DNA of 64,000 bases from contig NZ_CP028136.1 in assembly GCF_003024155.1 (NCBI RefSeq), positions 1,178,001-1,242,000 of the forward strand, in the 5' to 3' direction. This DNA is from Christiangramia fulva (lineage in GTDB: Bacteria > Bacteroidota > Bacteroidia > Flavobacteriales > Flavobacteriaceae). Shown here piece by piece: positions 25,740 through 36,000 of this stretch (its first letter is position 1; each line of letters begins with the position of its first letter). The notes under the pieces are model-generated. The model had not been told where the DNA came from. It made no database searches and saw only the letters and a program-made list of their open reading frames with translations. The position numbers and the translations under genes were made by a program.

Positions 25740-28700
25740 TGGAATTCAAATATTGGTTAGTTATAGTTTTTAATTTTTCAGAATGAATAATCAGATTTAC
25801 TTCCGTTTTAAGCTCCTCCAAATAATTAAGTTCTAAATATTCTTCCAGAACTTTGTTATAATGCGCAAAAGTATTCCAGAAACTCTTACTGAAATCCATT
25901 CTTTCTCCCATTTCCAGAATACCCTCGTAATAATTTTGCTTTGCTTCATTTTCAAGGTTAGGGTTATTCCTAAATCCTAAATAAAATAAGGTGAATGCAT
26001 TTAATAAGGATAGAGTTGGGTTATTATCGGTTAAAGATCGTTTTATAAGTCTTACAGCACCTTGCAAATGTTTCACATTATCAATAGGAGTTCCAACTCC
26101 TACGATCTCATCATCCACCACTCTTAAATATTTCCTTAGGATATCAGCATTAGAAACTTTACCGTAATCGGTATCCTCAGTTAACGAGTATGGCTCACCA
26201 TTTTCGGCAACATAGTCGGTTTTAGCATATTTGGAGTTGAAATAGTAAAATATAAAATCCTTAAGATCTTCATTTCGTTCAATCCAGTTGTTATTTTCAT
26301 TAACCCCTTCTATGCAGAAATTCCGCATATCATCAATGGCTCTTTTTCTTTTCTCAGATATCTTGTCGTAAACGAACTCAGTCAAATAGGCTAAACATCT
26401 TCTGATTTCATCTACTAAAGGATTATCAGATTCCTTTATTTCATAATCCAAGGCTTTATCTAACTCTTGTCTCGCTCTTTCTCGAGTATAATATCGTAAC
26501 AGAAAATCATTTAAGCCTTCAAAGTATCCATAATCAGGTTTTCGGATTGCCTTAATTCTAAATTCAGATTCTCTATAATCTTGTGTAAAGTCTTCAACAA
26601 GACCTATGCAACACATTCGATATATAGCCTTGGAAATATCAGCACTATCTTCTTCAGTATATGGGACGTAAACAATTACTTCCTCATATTCTTCAACTTC
26701 AATTAAACGACTTAAGAATCCTTCTCTCTCTTCGCGATAGGCTCCATGCTCATTTGATCGCTCAACCTCTACCTCACTGCGGCTTAAAAGATTATGCATA
26801 AATGTTTTCTCAATGATATCTCCCTTAAAATTGGTATTAAAGAAGTACATCACTGTTTCATAATCGGCACTTAAATATTGCAGATGCTTTCTGTTTAAGG
26901 ATAATCCATTTTCCGCCAATAGTTGAGCAAGGCTTTCTTCAGTATGCCAGCCTTTACTTTCTTGAGGAGATTTCCTAAGCTGGCAGTGTTGGTACGCTGA
27001 ACAACTTGAATTACATTGATTAAAAGCAAACATTTTATTGTCCTTACTGCAATATAATTTTACAAGATCTTTGGAAGGCGTGGCTTCTTCTATAAATTCC
27101 TCAGGTATATTCAAGTTATAAAATTCCAAGATCCTGTCAAGGTGGTCGTTTTCGAACCATTTATTTTTTATTAATTGAACAGGATAGGTATTGTCTTTAT
27201 AATCTCTTTTAAGTGTTTTTAATTTATAATCAGCTAATAATATTACAGATAAAGCCATCTTTCTATCTCTCCCCGCTCTTCCAGCTTCCTGTACAAAACT
27301 TTCCAGGGAGCTTGAATAGTTCATATTCACGGTGTACCTGACATTAGGTTTGTCGATTCCCATTCCAAAGGCCTTGGTTGCGACCATAAGTGGAAGCTTA
27401 TTTTCTCGGAAAAGCTCCAGATTCTTCATGGAATTACCCGATTCATCACTACCTGAAAATGAACCTACATCTTCAATACTGCTTTTTAAGTTCCTGGTGT
27501 TCTTCTGCACTGAAACACCAGTACTTTTCACATGGGGACAAAAAATGATTCCAGCATCTTTATATTCCCCATTTCTTTGAAACATATTAGGCGTTAACTT
27601 TATAGATAAATCGTTTTCACGATTATCCTTGCTATTCTGTCTTTCAAAGAATCTCTCTTTAATATAGGAGGTGTTTTTTTCGGTCTGCAATAAATTAAGG
27701 TGATCAGGTATCTCTTGAAGATAATTTCTTAAAAAATCGCTTTTCGAATCATAAACTGACCATTTATTGCTGACATTCACTGCCCTTGGTAATGAAGCGT
27801 CCAAACTTCTATTTCTATCAAAATAAATATCCTCTTCAAATTTCACCCTTACCTTCTCCACCTTATACTGTAATTCTAAACGATTGGTATTCTCATACCG
27901 TACAATAGTTTCTGAATCCAGTAAAAATGAACCGTTACCAGACAATTCCCTTTCTACATCTGCCAGGACATCAAATGAAGCAGTAGCTGTTAAACCAAAT
28001 AAGGAAATTTCGTCATCTTTGGCTCTTACGTAATTATACAGGTTACGTCCCAAGTGCAAATATGAAAACCTAAAGTCATGTCCCCATTCCGAGACACAAT
28101 GCACTTCGTCAATTACCCCGTACGAGAAATATACGTTGTAGTCGTGCATATGTTTAAGCCGTTCCCTAAACTTCAGTATTGATAACCTCTCTGGAGATAC
28201 AAAAACAAAAAGCAATTGGGAAGATTCCATTCTCCTCTCCCTTTTCTTTTTTTCCGAAGAGGAAACAGTACTGTTTATATAAGTACAACAATCTATCCCA
28301 TTATTAATCAAACCATCATACTGATCTTTCATCAAGGAAATTAAAGGGTCAATCACCATGGTAATGCCTGGCTGTAGCATCGCTGCGATTTGATAGGTGA
28401 GAGATTTTCCTCCCCCGGTGGGTAATAAGCCTATAACAGGCAATTTCTTTAAAGCTCGATCTAATATTGGTAATTGGCCAGGTCTAAACGATTCCTTTCT
28501 AAAAAGGTAGTTTAAAAAGTAATTTAGGTAAGCTTTGTTTTCCTCAATATCAATGTATCCCTGATCTGTTTTCTCAACCAGGTCCTTATATTTAATAATA
28601 CTTGAAGTATAAACCGTTCTATCTCTACTGGATTCACGAACAGATCTTAATTTAAAATAACAGTTATTAAAACACTTGTATTTACTTAATGCATTTTGAT

Positions 28701-30234
28701 TAATCTGTGATAATTCCAGAATAGAAAAGTCAAGCACAAAATCATAGACCTTATTTAGGTGATGATCTTCTGCACCGTTACTTACCTTTGCATCTAAATG
28801 CAATGGAGATTCGTAAAAGGTATTATTACTAATAACTTCAAGATCTATTTCAGGTAAAATAATATCTGAATAATCCCTTGTCAATTGTGAAAGGTTATGG
28901 AATAGATTTCTAAAATCCTTTATCGCAATAGCTGAAAAAGGAACATCTTTTTCTTCAACAAGGATCGACCATCTTTCTTTTTTAAGATCAAGATTTCCAG
29001 TGATGATAGCCTCAATTAGCATTTTTTGAAATCTAGCTATAGCAATAGGAGAAAGTAATTCCTGAAGGTTTTCCAAGTTAACCTCGGTTAAATTTATCTC
29101 TTTTGAGACTAAGCCTTCCACTTGTTGGATTAGCCTTTCTAGGTCTAACTGATTATTAGACTTATATGATATTTCTCCCAGATTTATTTCCCTAACGCTA
29201 GTACCAAAGCTTTTAGAGAAAATATCTTCTATAAAATCACTTGCTTTGGTTGGTAAACCACGGGTAACAATATTGTTTAGAACTGCGAACAGTGGATGAA
29301 CATCCTCATATACGCTTGCTCCTATATCAAAGGGAGCGGAAACGTCAAACTTACTTAAAAAGCCAGTATATTTCTGCTTTTCTTTATCCAGTAATTTCCT
29401 TCGCTCTCGATAAGAATCAAGTTCGATAGCTGCATGAAAATGGACGGATGGATAGTATTCTATAGGTATTAAGTGACCTTCTCGATCTGGCGATAATTTA
29501 TATAATCTGCATTTATAGGTCCAATTGCCACCTTTGAAATTTGGATTATCTTTTTCATAAAGAAGTGGAACATCAAAGTAATTGTAGAAGGCATCGATCC
29601 TCTGGTTCATAGGATTTAATGGTCCTACACAAGCAATATAATTTTCTGAGTTAACATTCTCATCTACAATATTTGCCAAATGCTTTAGGTCAATTTCCGC
29701 AACATCCAGAATATTGGAAAATATATGAATGACTGGTAAACCTGAATTACTTCTAATACTATCAGCATATATAACTTCAAAATAGCTATTGATGGCGTGC
29801 ACTTTATCGGAATCATCCAAATAAGCTTCTGCATGAGCAACAGCTCTTTCCAGAGTAATTTTTGCAGGCTCAATAAGAGTTACCTTATTCACCTTGTTTT
29901 TTATACCATTTTCATGTAAATAATCGAATAAGTTAACCGTTCCCAAAGCCTGACCGCAGCCCCAATCAATAACTTCGTAGCCATCTTTGAATAAATCTAG
30001 GGGTAATTCTTGAAATGCATCCCTCAGTTTAGCCTTGTGCATTTTACCAAAAGAGTACAGATATTGACAAAGATGTTCATGTGTCTCCAAGAGGGCTACC
30101 CCTCTTTTGAGCTCTGACCAAAGACGATCTCTTTCCGATTGCGATAAATGGGAAATGCTTTCCCAGGCTATTTCCCTGATTTTGTCAAATGACAAATCTT
30201 TTGTTTCTCTAATCTTCCGTAAATATTCCTCCAC
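25732..30234 (-). CDS. Methyltransferase-like/RecQ-type DEVH helicase fusion
   Basis: This 1500-residue protein begins at a GTG. An N-terminal Rossmann methyltransferase-like region carries EVIDWGCGQALGTV (about 87-100) and VTLIEPAKI. The central helicase is RecQ-like, with GLLPTGGGKSLTYQ near 600, VIDEVHCVSEWGHDFR near 705, ATKAFGMGIDKPNVR near 945 and QEAGRAGRDRK near 980. A cysteine-rich patch (QCNSSCSAYQHC) follows, as in the RecQ zinc region, and the last 400 residues are helical. Known RecQ proteins unwind DNA 3'-5'. Placement between pglX and pglZ, overlapping the coiled-coil gene, indicates a BREX accessory. Whether the methyltransferase-like region is active is open: no NPPY-type catalytic motif was seen. 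Confidence 0.85.
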   Translation of the reverse strand: MEEYLRKIRETKDLSFDKIREIAWESISHLSQSERDRLWSELKRGVALLETHEHLCQYLYSFGKMHKAKLRDAFQELPLDLFKDGYEVIDWGCGQALGTVNLFDYLHENGIKNKVNKVTLIEPAKITLERAVAHAEAYLDDSDKVHAINSYFEVIYADSIRSNSGLPVIHIFSNILDVAEIDLKHLANIVDENVNSENYIACVGPLNPMNQRIDAFYNYFDVPLLYEKDNPNFKGGNWTYKCRLYKLSPDREGHLIPIEYYPSVHFHAAIELDSYRERRKLLDKEKQKYTGFLSKFDVSAPFDIGASVYEDVHPLFAVLNNIVTRGLPTKASDFIEDIFSKSFGTSVREINLGEISYKSNNQLDLERLIQQVEGLVSKEINLTEVNLENLQELLSPIAIARFQKMLIEAIITGNLDLKKERWSILVEEKDVPFSAIAIKDFRNLFHNLSQLTRDYSDIILPEIDLEVISNNTFYESPLHLDAKVSNGAEDHHLNKVYDFVLDFSILELSQINQNALSKYKCFNNCYFKLRSVRESSRDRTVYTSSIIKYKDLVEKTDQGYIDIEENKAYLNYFLNYLFRKESFRPGQLPILDRALKKLPVIGLLPTGGGKSLTYQIAAMLQPGITMVIDPLISLMKDQYDGLINNGIDCCTYINSTVSSSEKKKRERRMESSQLLFVFVSPERLSILKFRERLKHMHDYNVYFSYGVIDEVHCVSEWGHDFRFSYLHLGRNLYNYVRAKDDEISLFGLTATASFDVLADVERELSGNGSFLLDSETIVRYENTNRLELQYKVEKVRVKFEEDIYFDRNRSLDASLPRAVNVSNKWSVYDSKSDFLRNYLQEIPDHLNLLQTEKNTSYIKERFFERQNSKDNRENDLSIKLTPNMFQRNGEYKDAGIIFCPHVKSTGVSVQKNTRNLKSSIEDVGSFSGSDESGNSMKNLELFRENKLPLMVATKAFGMGIDKPNVRYTVNMNYSSSLESFVQEAGRAGRDRKMALSVILLADYKLKTLKRDYKDNTYPVQLIKNKWFENDHLDRILEFYNLNIPEEFIEEATPSKDLVKLYCSKDNKMFAFNQCNSSCSAYQHCQLRKSPQESKGWHTEESLAQLLAENGLSLNRKHLQYLSADYETVMYFFNTNFKGDIIEKTFMHNLLSRSEVEVERSNEHGAYREEREGFLSRLIEVEEYEEVIVYVPYTEEDSADISKAIYRMCCIGLVEDFTQDYRESEFRIKAIRKPDYGYFEGLNDFLLRYYTRERARQELDKALDYEIKESDNPLVDEIRRCLAYLTEFVYDKISEKRKRAIDDMRNFCIEGVNENNNWIERNEDLKDFIFYYFNSKYAKTDYVAENGEPYSLTEDTDYGKVSNADILRKYLRVVDDEIVGVGTPIDNVKHLQGAVRLIKRSLTDNNPTLSLLNAFTLFYLGFRNNPNLENEAKQNYYEGILEMGERMDFSKSFWNTFAHYNKVLEEYLELNYLEELKTEVNLIIHSEKLKTITNQYLNSNE

Positions 30235-30269
30235 TTTAGTATGTTGGTTAGTGAATAACGCTTTTTAGA

Positions 30270-31289
30270 TTAAATTCCTGTAATAATATCTGTCGTAGGG
30301 TCTTTTCTATGCTCTTTATAATTACATAAAGCTATTTCATTTGAGGTGTTGGCATAACAGTACACACAGGCGTGAGGGCATGTGTTATATTGTCCTATAT
30401 CCTTGCTCATAATACATCCGCAAGCCTCTCTTTGCCCTCCATCCTTAAGTTTCCTGGTTTTCTTAAAACCATTACTATTGTTAAATAAGGTAGGCTCTTC
30501 AAATTCAACTCCCAGGAACTCCATTAATTCCTTATCTTCTCCAAAAAGTTCAATCATCAAATCGTCATCCAAGCATTTATTATGCTTTATTCCATAAACT
30601 TCTAAAGGTATCTTTTCTGCACAAGTAGCTATTTCAAAATTCCACTTCTTATTTAACTCCTGCAATCCTTTGGCTACCTGCCGCATCGTATTGAAATCAA
30701 ACTCTTTAAACCTGATAACTTCTCTCTTCAGATTATTTTCAACCTTTCGGTAAATTCCGATATCAGCAAAACTAAAAACCATCTTCTTCGTATGGTCCAT
30801 AAGCTGATCTCCAATATTTTTAATCCTTTCAAGAAGTTCCTCAACACCCAGTTCTTCAGTTAGCATTAATGGGTCAAATCTCCATATCACTTTCTCTTTT
30901 CCAATCCGTTCTGATAATTCTTTAAAGCTCTCAATTCTACTATCCAGTTTTGGAACCTTACCTTCATACCCCTCCTTGTCATAATCGTTAAGTGAGAACT
31001 GGAAATAATAATTCTTAACGTTTTCATCTAAGTAATCCAGGTGCTTCATTAAAGGACGTGGATTTTTTGTCCAGAAAACCACTATCCTGGCATTCTTGAA
31101 AGACACATAAGAAAAATTACCATTAAAAGGGTTTCTCCATTTTACATATCCTTTTTTCCATCTCTCAATAAACCAGTCTGCATAAAAGGTTGGGATATCA
31201 GTAGACCGGCTGGCCGAGATTATTACGGGCGCCTGGGCGCTTACAATTTCGCCTGAATCTGTGGTAATATCAGTCTTTGACCATTTCAT
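30270..31289 (-). CDS. DUF1848 protein with C-terminal Fe-S-type cysteines
   Basis: The protein has 339 residues and matches DUF1848: IISASRSTDIPTFYADWF, VKWRNPFNGN, FWTKNPRPL, FQFSLNDYD and VIWRFDPLML. The C-terminus has CGCIMSKDIGQYNTCPHACVYC, a cysteine cluster typical of this family and reminiscent of spore-photoproduct-lyase-like radical SAM proteins. Its start overlaps the AlkB stop by 4 bases. The pairing suggests a DNA-base repair or modification role. The substrate is unknown. Confidence 0.85.
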   Translation of the reverse strand: MKWSKTDITTDSGEIVSAQAPVIISASRSTDIPTFYADWFIERWKKGYVKWRNPFNGNFSYVSFKNARIVVFWTKNPRPLMKHLDYLDENVKNYYFQFSLNDYDKEGYEGKVPKLDSRIESFKELSERIGKEKVIWRFDPLMLTEELGVEELLERIKNIGDQLMDHTKKMVFSFADIGIYRKVENNLKREVIRFKEFDFNTMRQVAKGLQELNKKWNFEIATCAEKIPLEVYGIKHNKCLDDDLMIELFGEDKELMEFLGVEFEEPTLFNNSNGFKKTRKLKDGGQREACGCIMSKDIGQYNTCPHACVYCYANTSNEIALCNYKEHRKDPTTDIITGI

Positions 31290-31903
31290 TTGATCACTCT
31301 AAAAGTTAGATTAATACGCTCCGCAACTTTTGCTTTTGTTTTTGGTACCTGGTGCTTCCAGTAATGCTGTAATTCTCCCTTCATAACCAGTAAGCTCCCA
31401 TGTTTTAGCAGCAGTTCAACTTTTTCGCCGGTTTCAATATGCTTTAGCTGAAACTTCCTTTCAGCTCCGAAGTTTACAGAAGCAATGACCGGATTCTTTC
31501 CTAATTCTTTTTCTGCATCGGTGTGCCAGGAGATGGAATCATTACCATCACGGTACCGGTTAAGTAAAACAGAATTAAAAGTTACCTCGGCTTCTGTTTC
31601 TATCTTTTCCTTAATTTCAAGAAGTTCTTTATTCCACGGATTAGGATTTAAAGTAATTCCAGAAAAACTATAGGGTTTGTCATTCTCGCCATACCATGCA
31701 GTAAGTCTTGGAAATTTAATTTCCTTTCCATACATGTTCATGGATTCCTGCTTCCATTCTATATTTTGCAAAAGGGATTGGAAAAATTTATCTGCCTTGG
31801 CCTTATTAAAAAAGCCGGGAATATGAATATATTCTCCATTCTGGATTTCAAAATGAGTTTTTGTTTCTTCTTCGGGAGCACCGAATAAATCTAATTGATC
31901 CAT
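31286..31903 (-). CDS. AlkB-like Fe(II)/2-oxoglutarate dioxygenase
   Basis: The 205-residue protein is of the AlkB/ALKBH2-like group. Fe ligands H127 and D129 (SWHTDAEKELG) and H184 (YWKHQVPK) are present, with RINLTFR supplying the 2-oxoglutarate-binding Arg residues. PRLTAWYG and LNRYRDGNDSISW match the nucleotide-recognition part. Known members oxidatively remove alkyl groups from DNA or RNA bases. The gene begins 3 bases after the amber-split nuclease-like gene and overlaps the DUF1848 start, placing it in the BREX transcript. In BREX a dealkylase might act on modified phage or host DNA, which is inference. Confidence 0.9.
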   Translation of the reverse strand: MDQLDLFGAPEEETKTHFEIQNGEYIHIPGFFNKAKADKFFQSLLQNIEWKQESMNMYGKEIKFPRLTAWYGENDKPYSFSGITLNPNPWNKELLEIKEKIETEAEVTFNSVLLNRYRDGNDSISWHTDAEKELGKNPVIASVNFGAERKFQLKHIETGEKVELLLKHGSLLVMKGELQHYWKHQVPKTKAKVAERINLTFRVIK

Positions 31904-31906
31904 ATC

Positions 31907-32770
31907 TTAGCTGTGGTATTCCTGTTTAGCTTTCTCCACCAGGTTCTTTAAAAGATCAATATTAGAAGCTAAATCCTTTTCACTTAACCTTACCCTGTAT
32001 TGCTTCCATTGCTTATCATAGGATAAGACATCTAAATCCGATCCTTCTAAAAGTTCATCAATTTCTTCAACTCGTTCATACTTAATATTCATGATCACCA
32101 TGGTCTTTCTAGGAACGAAAGAGATAAAGTTATTGGCCATATTATTACGCTCAATACCTATATAATGCTTGTTGTATTTTAGGTTATATTCATCAGTCAA
32201 TTCTCCCAGGTCTGATAGTACTTTCTGAGTTAATCTAACCGAAGAAGTAGAAGCCTTTTTCTCCCAATATGTTTTATCGGTAGGTTCTGAGATCGAATCT
32301 TCATCAAATAGATCAAATGTAACTTCATCCAGTACCTTGGTAAAAAACAATGATATATTATCTTCAAATTTAACAGCTTTCACCTAGATTGCGATTAAAG
32401 GGATAAATCCATTAAAAAGAGATATTACATTTAAAAACCTGCTGGTGATATCCTCGGCGATAATCACAGCACAATGATTGTATTGTGGATTCTTTTTGCG
32501 CTCTATATCCCAATATTCAATGGTTCTTATGACATGAGATTCATCTGTCTTACCCAATTGGATCTCAACTTCATAACGTTTCTTATCTTCCGGGTCATAT
32601 AGTATAGTATCTAATCTACCACCGCCAACCATGATCTTTTCAGTATCTCGGAATTCAAGATCACCAAGCCCTAACATAGAAGGATCTTCTTCAATCCTTG
32701 CTTGTAACCACTTTTCATTAAGTTCCTGACTATTTTTCAGGCTTATTATCTCAGGTTTTATATAGTTCAT
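31907..32770 (-). pseudogene. Restriction-nuclease-like protein interrupted by an in-frame TAG
   Basis: From ATG 32770 the frame gives 128 residues, then TAG (32384-32386), then continues in frame from GTG 32383 for 158 codons. The join ...FNGFIPLIAI-[TAG]-VKAVKFEDNISLFFTKVL reads as one continuous protein of 287 codons. A start directly after the stop would be unusual. The N-terminal part has GGGRLDTILYDPEDKKRYEVEIQLGK, the Asp...Glu-x-Gln arrangement of PD-(D/E)XK-type folds. One CAG to TAG change (Gln to stop) is the simplest cause. It could also be annotated as two small genes. It lies between pglX and alkB in the BREX run. Confidence 0.7.
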
Positions 32771-32825
32771 GTTTATTTAAATTATTGGTTCTCCCTAGAT
32801 AGCGAACATTCGTCCTTTATTTTAA

Positions 32826-33086
32826 TTAAATCTCTTTGTGATACCACTTATCTTCCTCCAAGCCGTCCAAAAAAACCTTTGCTGTGATAATATTTTTTTC
32901 CTCGATTAATTTTAAATGCTCTTCAAATCTCCCCAGTTTTTGTTCATCACTAGTAAAATTCCAGGCAGCAAGAATTAGTGGTTTCTGGATGCCTGAATTC
33001 CTCGTTTCCCGCACCAGTATTTTATACAACTCATTCCAATTCATAGGCAGCGGACAAACCCTGTTATTTAATAGATATTTTTCCAT
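32826..33086 (-). CDS. Small hypothetical protein after pglX
   Basis: The 86-residue protein MEKYLLNNRVCPLPMNWNEL starts one base after the pglX stop and is therefore coupled to it. It is small, cytosolic and charged, and ends EEDKWYHKEI. I recall similar small genes beside pglX in flavobacterial BREX loci, but the domain is not named. It may assist PglX. Confidence 0.75.
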   Translation of the reverse strand: MEKYLLNNRVCPLPMNWNELYKILVRETRNSGIQKPLILAAWNFTSDEQKLGRFEEHLKLIEEKNIITAKVFLDGLEEDKWYHKEI

Positions 33087-33087
33087 C

Positions 33088-36000
33088 CTATATAATTTGC
33101 GAAGTATCTATCCAGTCAAACTTTCTAACCTTTTCCTTGGCTTTTTTATCGTTGAGACCTTTTACTTCCTGGATAGCTTTCCCAAACTTGTTATAGTTTA
33201 CCAGGACTCCATCATCCAGGTCTATGGAAATACGCTCTGTAGCTAGTGGATACAAGATCTCTCTTTCATATTCCTGCAGTTCCAATAGAATGGCTCTTAG
33301 CCTGTCTTTTTCCTTGGCTGCTTTGGTTTGTTCTGTGGAGCTACCAGTTTCGATGATATGATCCAGGTGCTCGGTACGGGCTTTTAGTTTCTCCCGGTAT
33401 TCCAGCAGGTATGCGTTAAGGATATTATTAAGTGTATCTGGAGTATAACGGTGCATATAGATTAGCACATTAAAAGAGCCTTTTGGAGAAGAGAACATCC
33501 AGTAAATTGGACGTGTTTTGTAGCGTTTTATATGGTCTTTATAAAAGTCTTTTACGAAGTATTTACGAATATCCTTCCCTATACAATCCTCTACAAAAGC
33601 CAGGTTCTTATCAAAATTCTCTTTCCCAAATGAAGCCTTTAAAAACTCATAAAAACGACCTACGATATCATCTTCGAACCACTCATCATCTAATACTGGA
33701 ATAATATTATCGTCATCTGGTAGAAATTTAATCTCAGCTTCTCCTTTGCCTACTTTTTCCAAATAATCTTCAAGCGTTTCTCCCTGGTTAACCAAAATTA
33801 GACCATCCTTATCCAGTGAATACCGACCAAACATGCATCCAACTGCATAACTAATAAATTGCGCAAAAATCTCCTGTTGATCGAATACTAATTCTCTATT
33901 GACAATATCGACTTCCTCCTTCAATATTGTAATATCACCTAAAGGTACATCGGAAGTTAATTCATTTTGTAAATCATAGAGGTGAATGAACTTTTTATTA
34001 AGATCTTCTTCAAGATTATGCAGTTCAAAAAACTTACTTTGCCAAAATTGAATGTATAAATTATAAGCTTCTTCAAGATCTTTCCCTAAAAAACGAATGA
34101 GCTCATTCTGCTTAAAGTTCCAAGAAGATTCTTTAGAATTCCATTCAAGCTCAGAAATAGTTATACAATTTTCGGCTAAATCAGCTGTTTCCTTATTCCA
34201 AAATTTACTAGTAAATGGAAGTTTAGCAAAATAGCCTTCAGAAAAGTGCATAGTCGGATTAATAATGTTTACAAGATGTGATGTGTATTTTAAATTTCCA
34301 AATGCCACTAAACATCTTCTAAATTCCTTATCTTGACCGAAAGCTGAAGGCGCACATCCATTATGAATAAATCCCTCAGGAAACACTCGAAAAGCATTTG
34401 TACTTGATGTAACATCACTCCAACTAACCGAAGGCAAAAAATAAAATTTTGGATTTCTTATGACAGACCTACGTTGCCCATTATCATTAAAAAAGTTTTT
34501 TATTTCATAGCCATCATTTTTCCACTTAATGAAAAATTCCTGATTTCCATACCATTTTCTAAAGGTCCCACCTTTGTTGTGGGGAACCCAAGTATTATTT
34601 GATCTATACAATGAAGAGTCTTCAAATCCAACCTCTTGCCATGTTCTTAAAAATCTGTCATTATCGGCAGTAGAGATTCCTTGTCGAGCTTTTATTTTAT
34701 TTTGAATTGGTTCACAGTCTTCAAAAATTTTGATTGTATTGTTGCTTACAAAATATGCTAATGGAGAACCTGGTATTTTTTCAAAATCTTTTTGATTCGC
34801 TTTATAAAACCAACTACATTTTTCATCTTTGATTGCTTCAAGAGTTTTAGGACCTTGTTGATTAGCTCCTCTAAAATCACTTAAACGGACATAACTTCCT
34901 AATCCGCTTGGAAGGTTCTGCTTTCGTAAGGTAAATGTGCAAATTGGTACAGTTGCTCCATCAAATCCAGAATATTCAAGTTGTATGAGGTTATTAATAA
35001 AATGATTATCAATAATATCTTCCCTTAAATTTTCATAGGTAGAAATAAACATCCAAACAAATGGAGTCATATATCCAGACAGGCCATTAGCATTACATAG
35101 TTCGAGGTTTCTCAGGATAAAAGTTGCAAATAGATCGGATTTCGTTGCAGGATATTTATTTGCAACGTAATTCCTCAAGGTCGGTTCCATTCTGGAAGCT
35201 CCTATATATGGAGGATTAGTAACCACTAAATCGTATCTTCTGCCAAGTAGGTTATATAATTTCTTTAATTCCTCTTGTCTTGCACTAAAAATTGAATTTT
35301 CATCTATCTGAAAATTATCGGCCTCTTCAGGAGTTACGTGAATTAGTGATCCTAAAGCCGAAGCATTTTTAAACTTATCATCAAATTCAAAATCTTGATA
35401 AAAAGAGATATTAGGTTGGATATTCTTCTTTTCTATGCTTCTTAAAAAACGACGATGTTTTTCCCTTCCTTTCATCAAAATAACAAAAGATGCTATCTGT
35501 GCTGCTCTCTCGTCTATATCTACACCATATAAGTTTTTGGTTATTATTAACTCAGGGATTTCTGAAGGATTATAACCCTGCTCCTCGTAAATTTTATAAA
35601 ATACATCGAATGCGTAGGATAAGATATGGCCTGAACCTACACATGGTTCAAAAAATTTAATCTCCTCAATGCTTTTAGATTTTCTTTTCTCCAGCTGATC
35701 TTTATAATCTGGTTCTATATAATATTCTAAAGAGTCAGTAACCTTTGTTTGCGGTTCAATTTCCGTCCAGAGTTGACCTAAGGTATTATCTACCATATAT
35801 TGAACAATCCACTTAGGTGTAAAGAGCTGAGAAGCTGGAGCAAGATCCTCAGTTTTATATTTTTTCTTAGAACTAATTAGCATATCATTTAACTCTGAGA
35901 TATAGAATTGGTATAACCAGCCAATTACCTCAACTTCCTGGCAATCTTCATTGGACATTCCTTCCATGAATTCATGAATAATGGAGAATTCACTGGTAAG

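Noticed and set aside
32384..32386. General reassignment of TAG to an amino acid
   Set aside because: TAG ends pglX one base before the next start, and ends the vWA gene followed at once by TAA; so it is a normal stop here.
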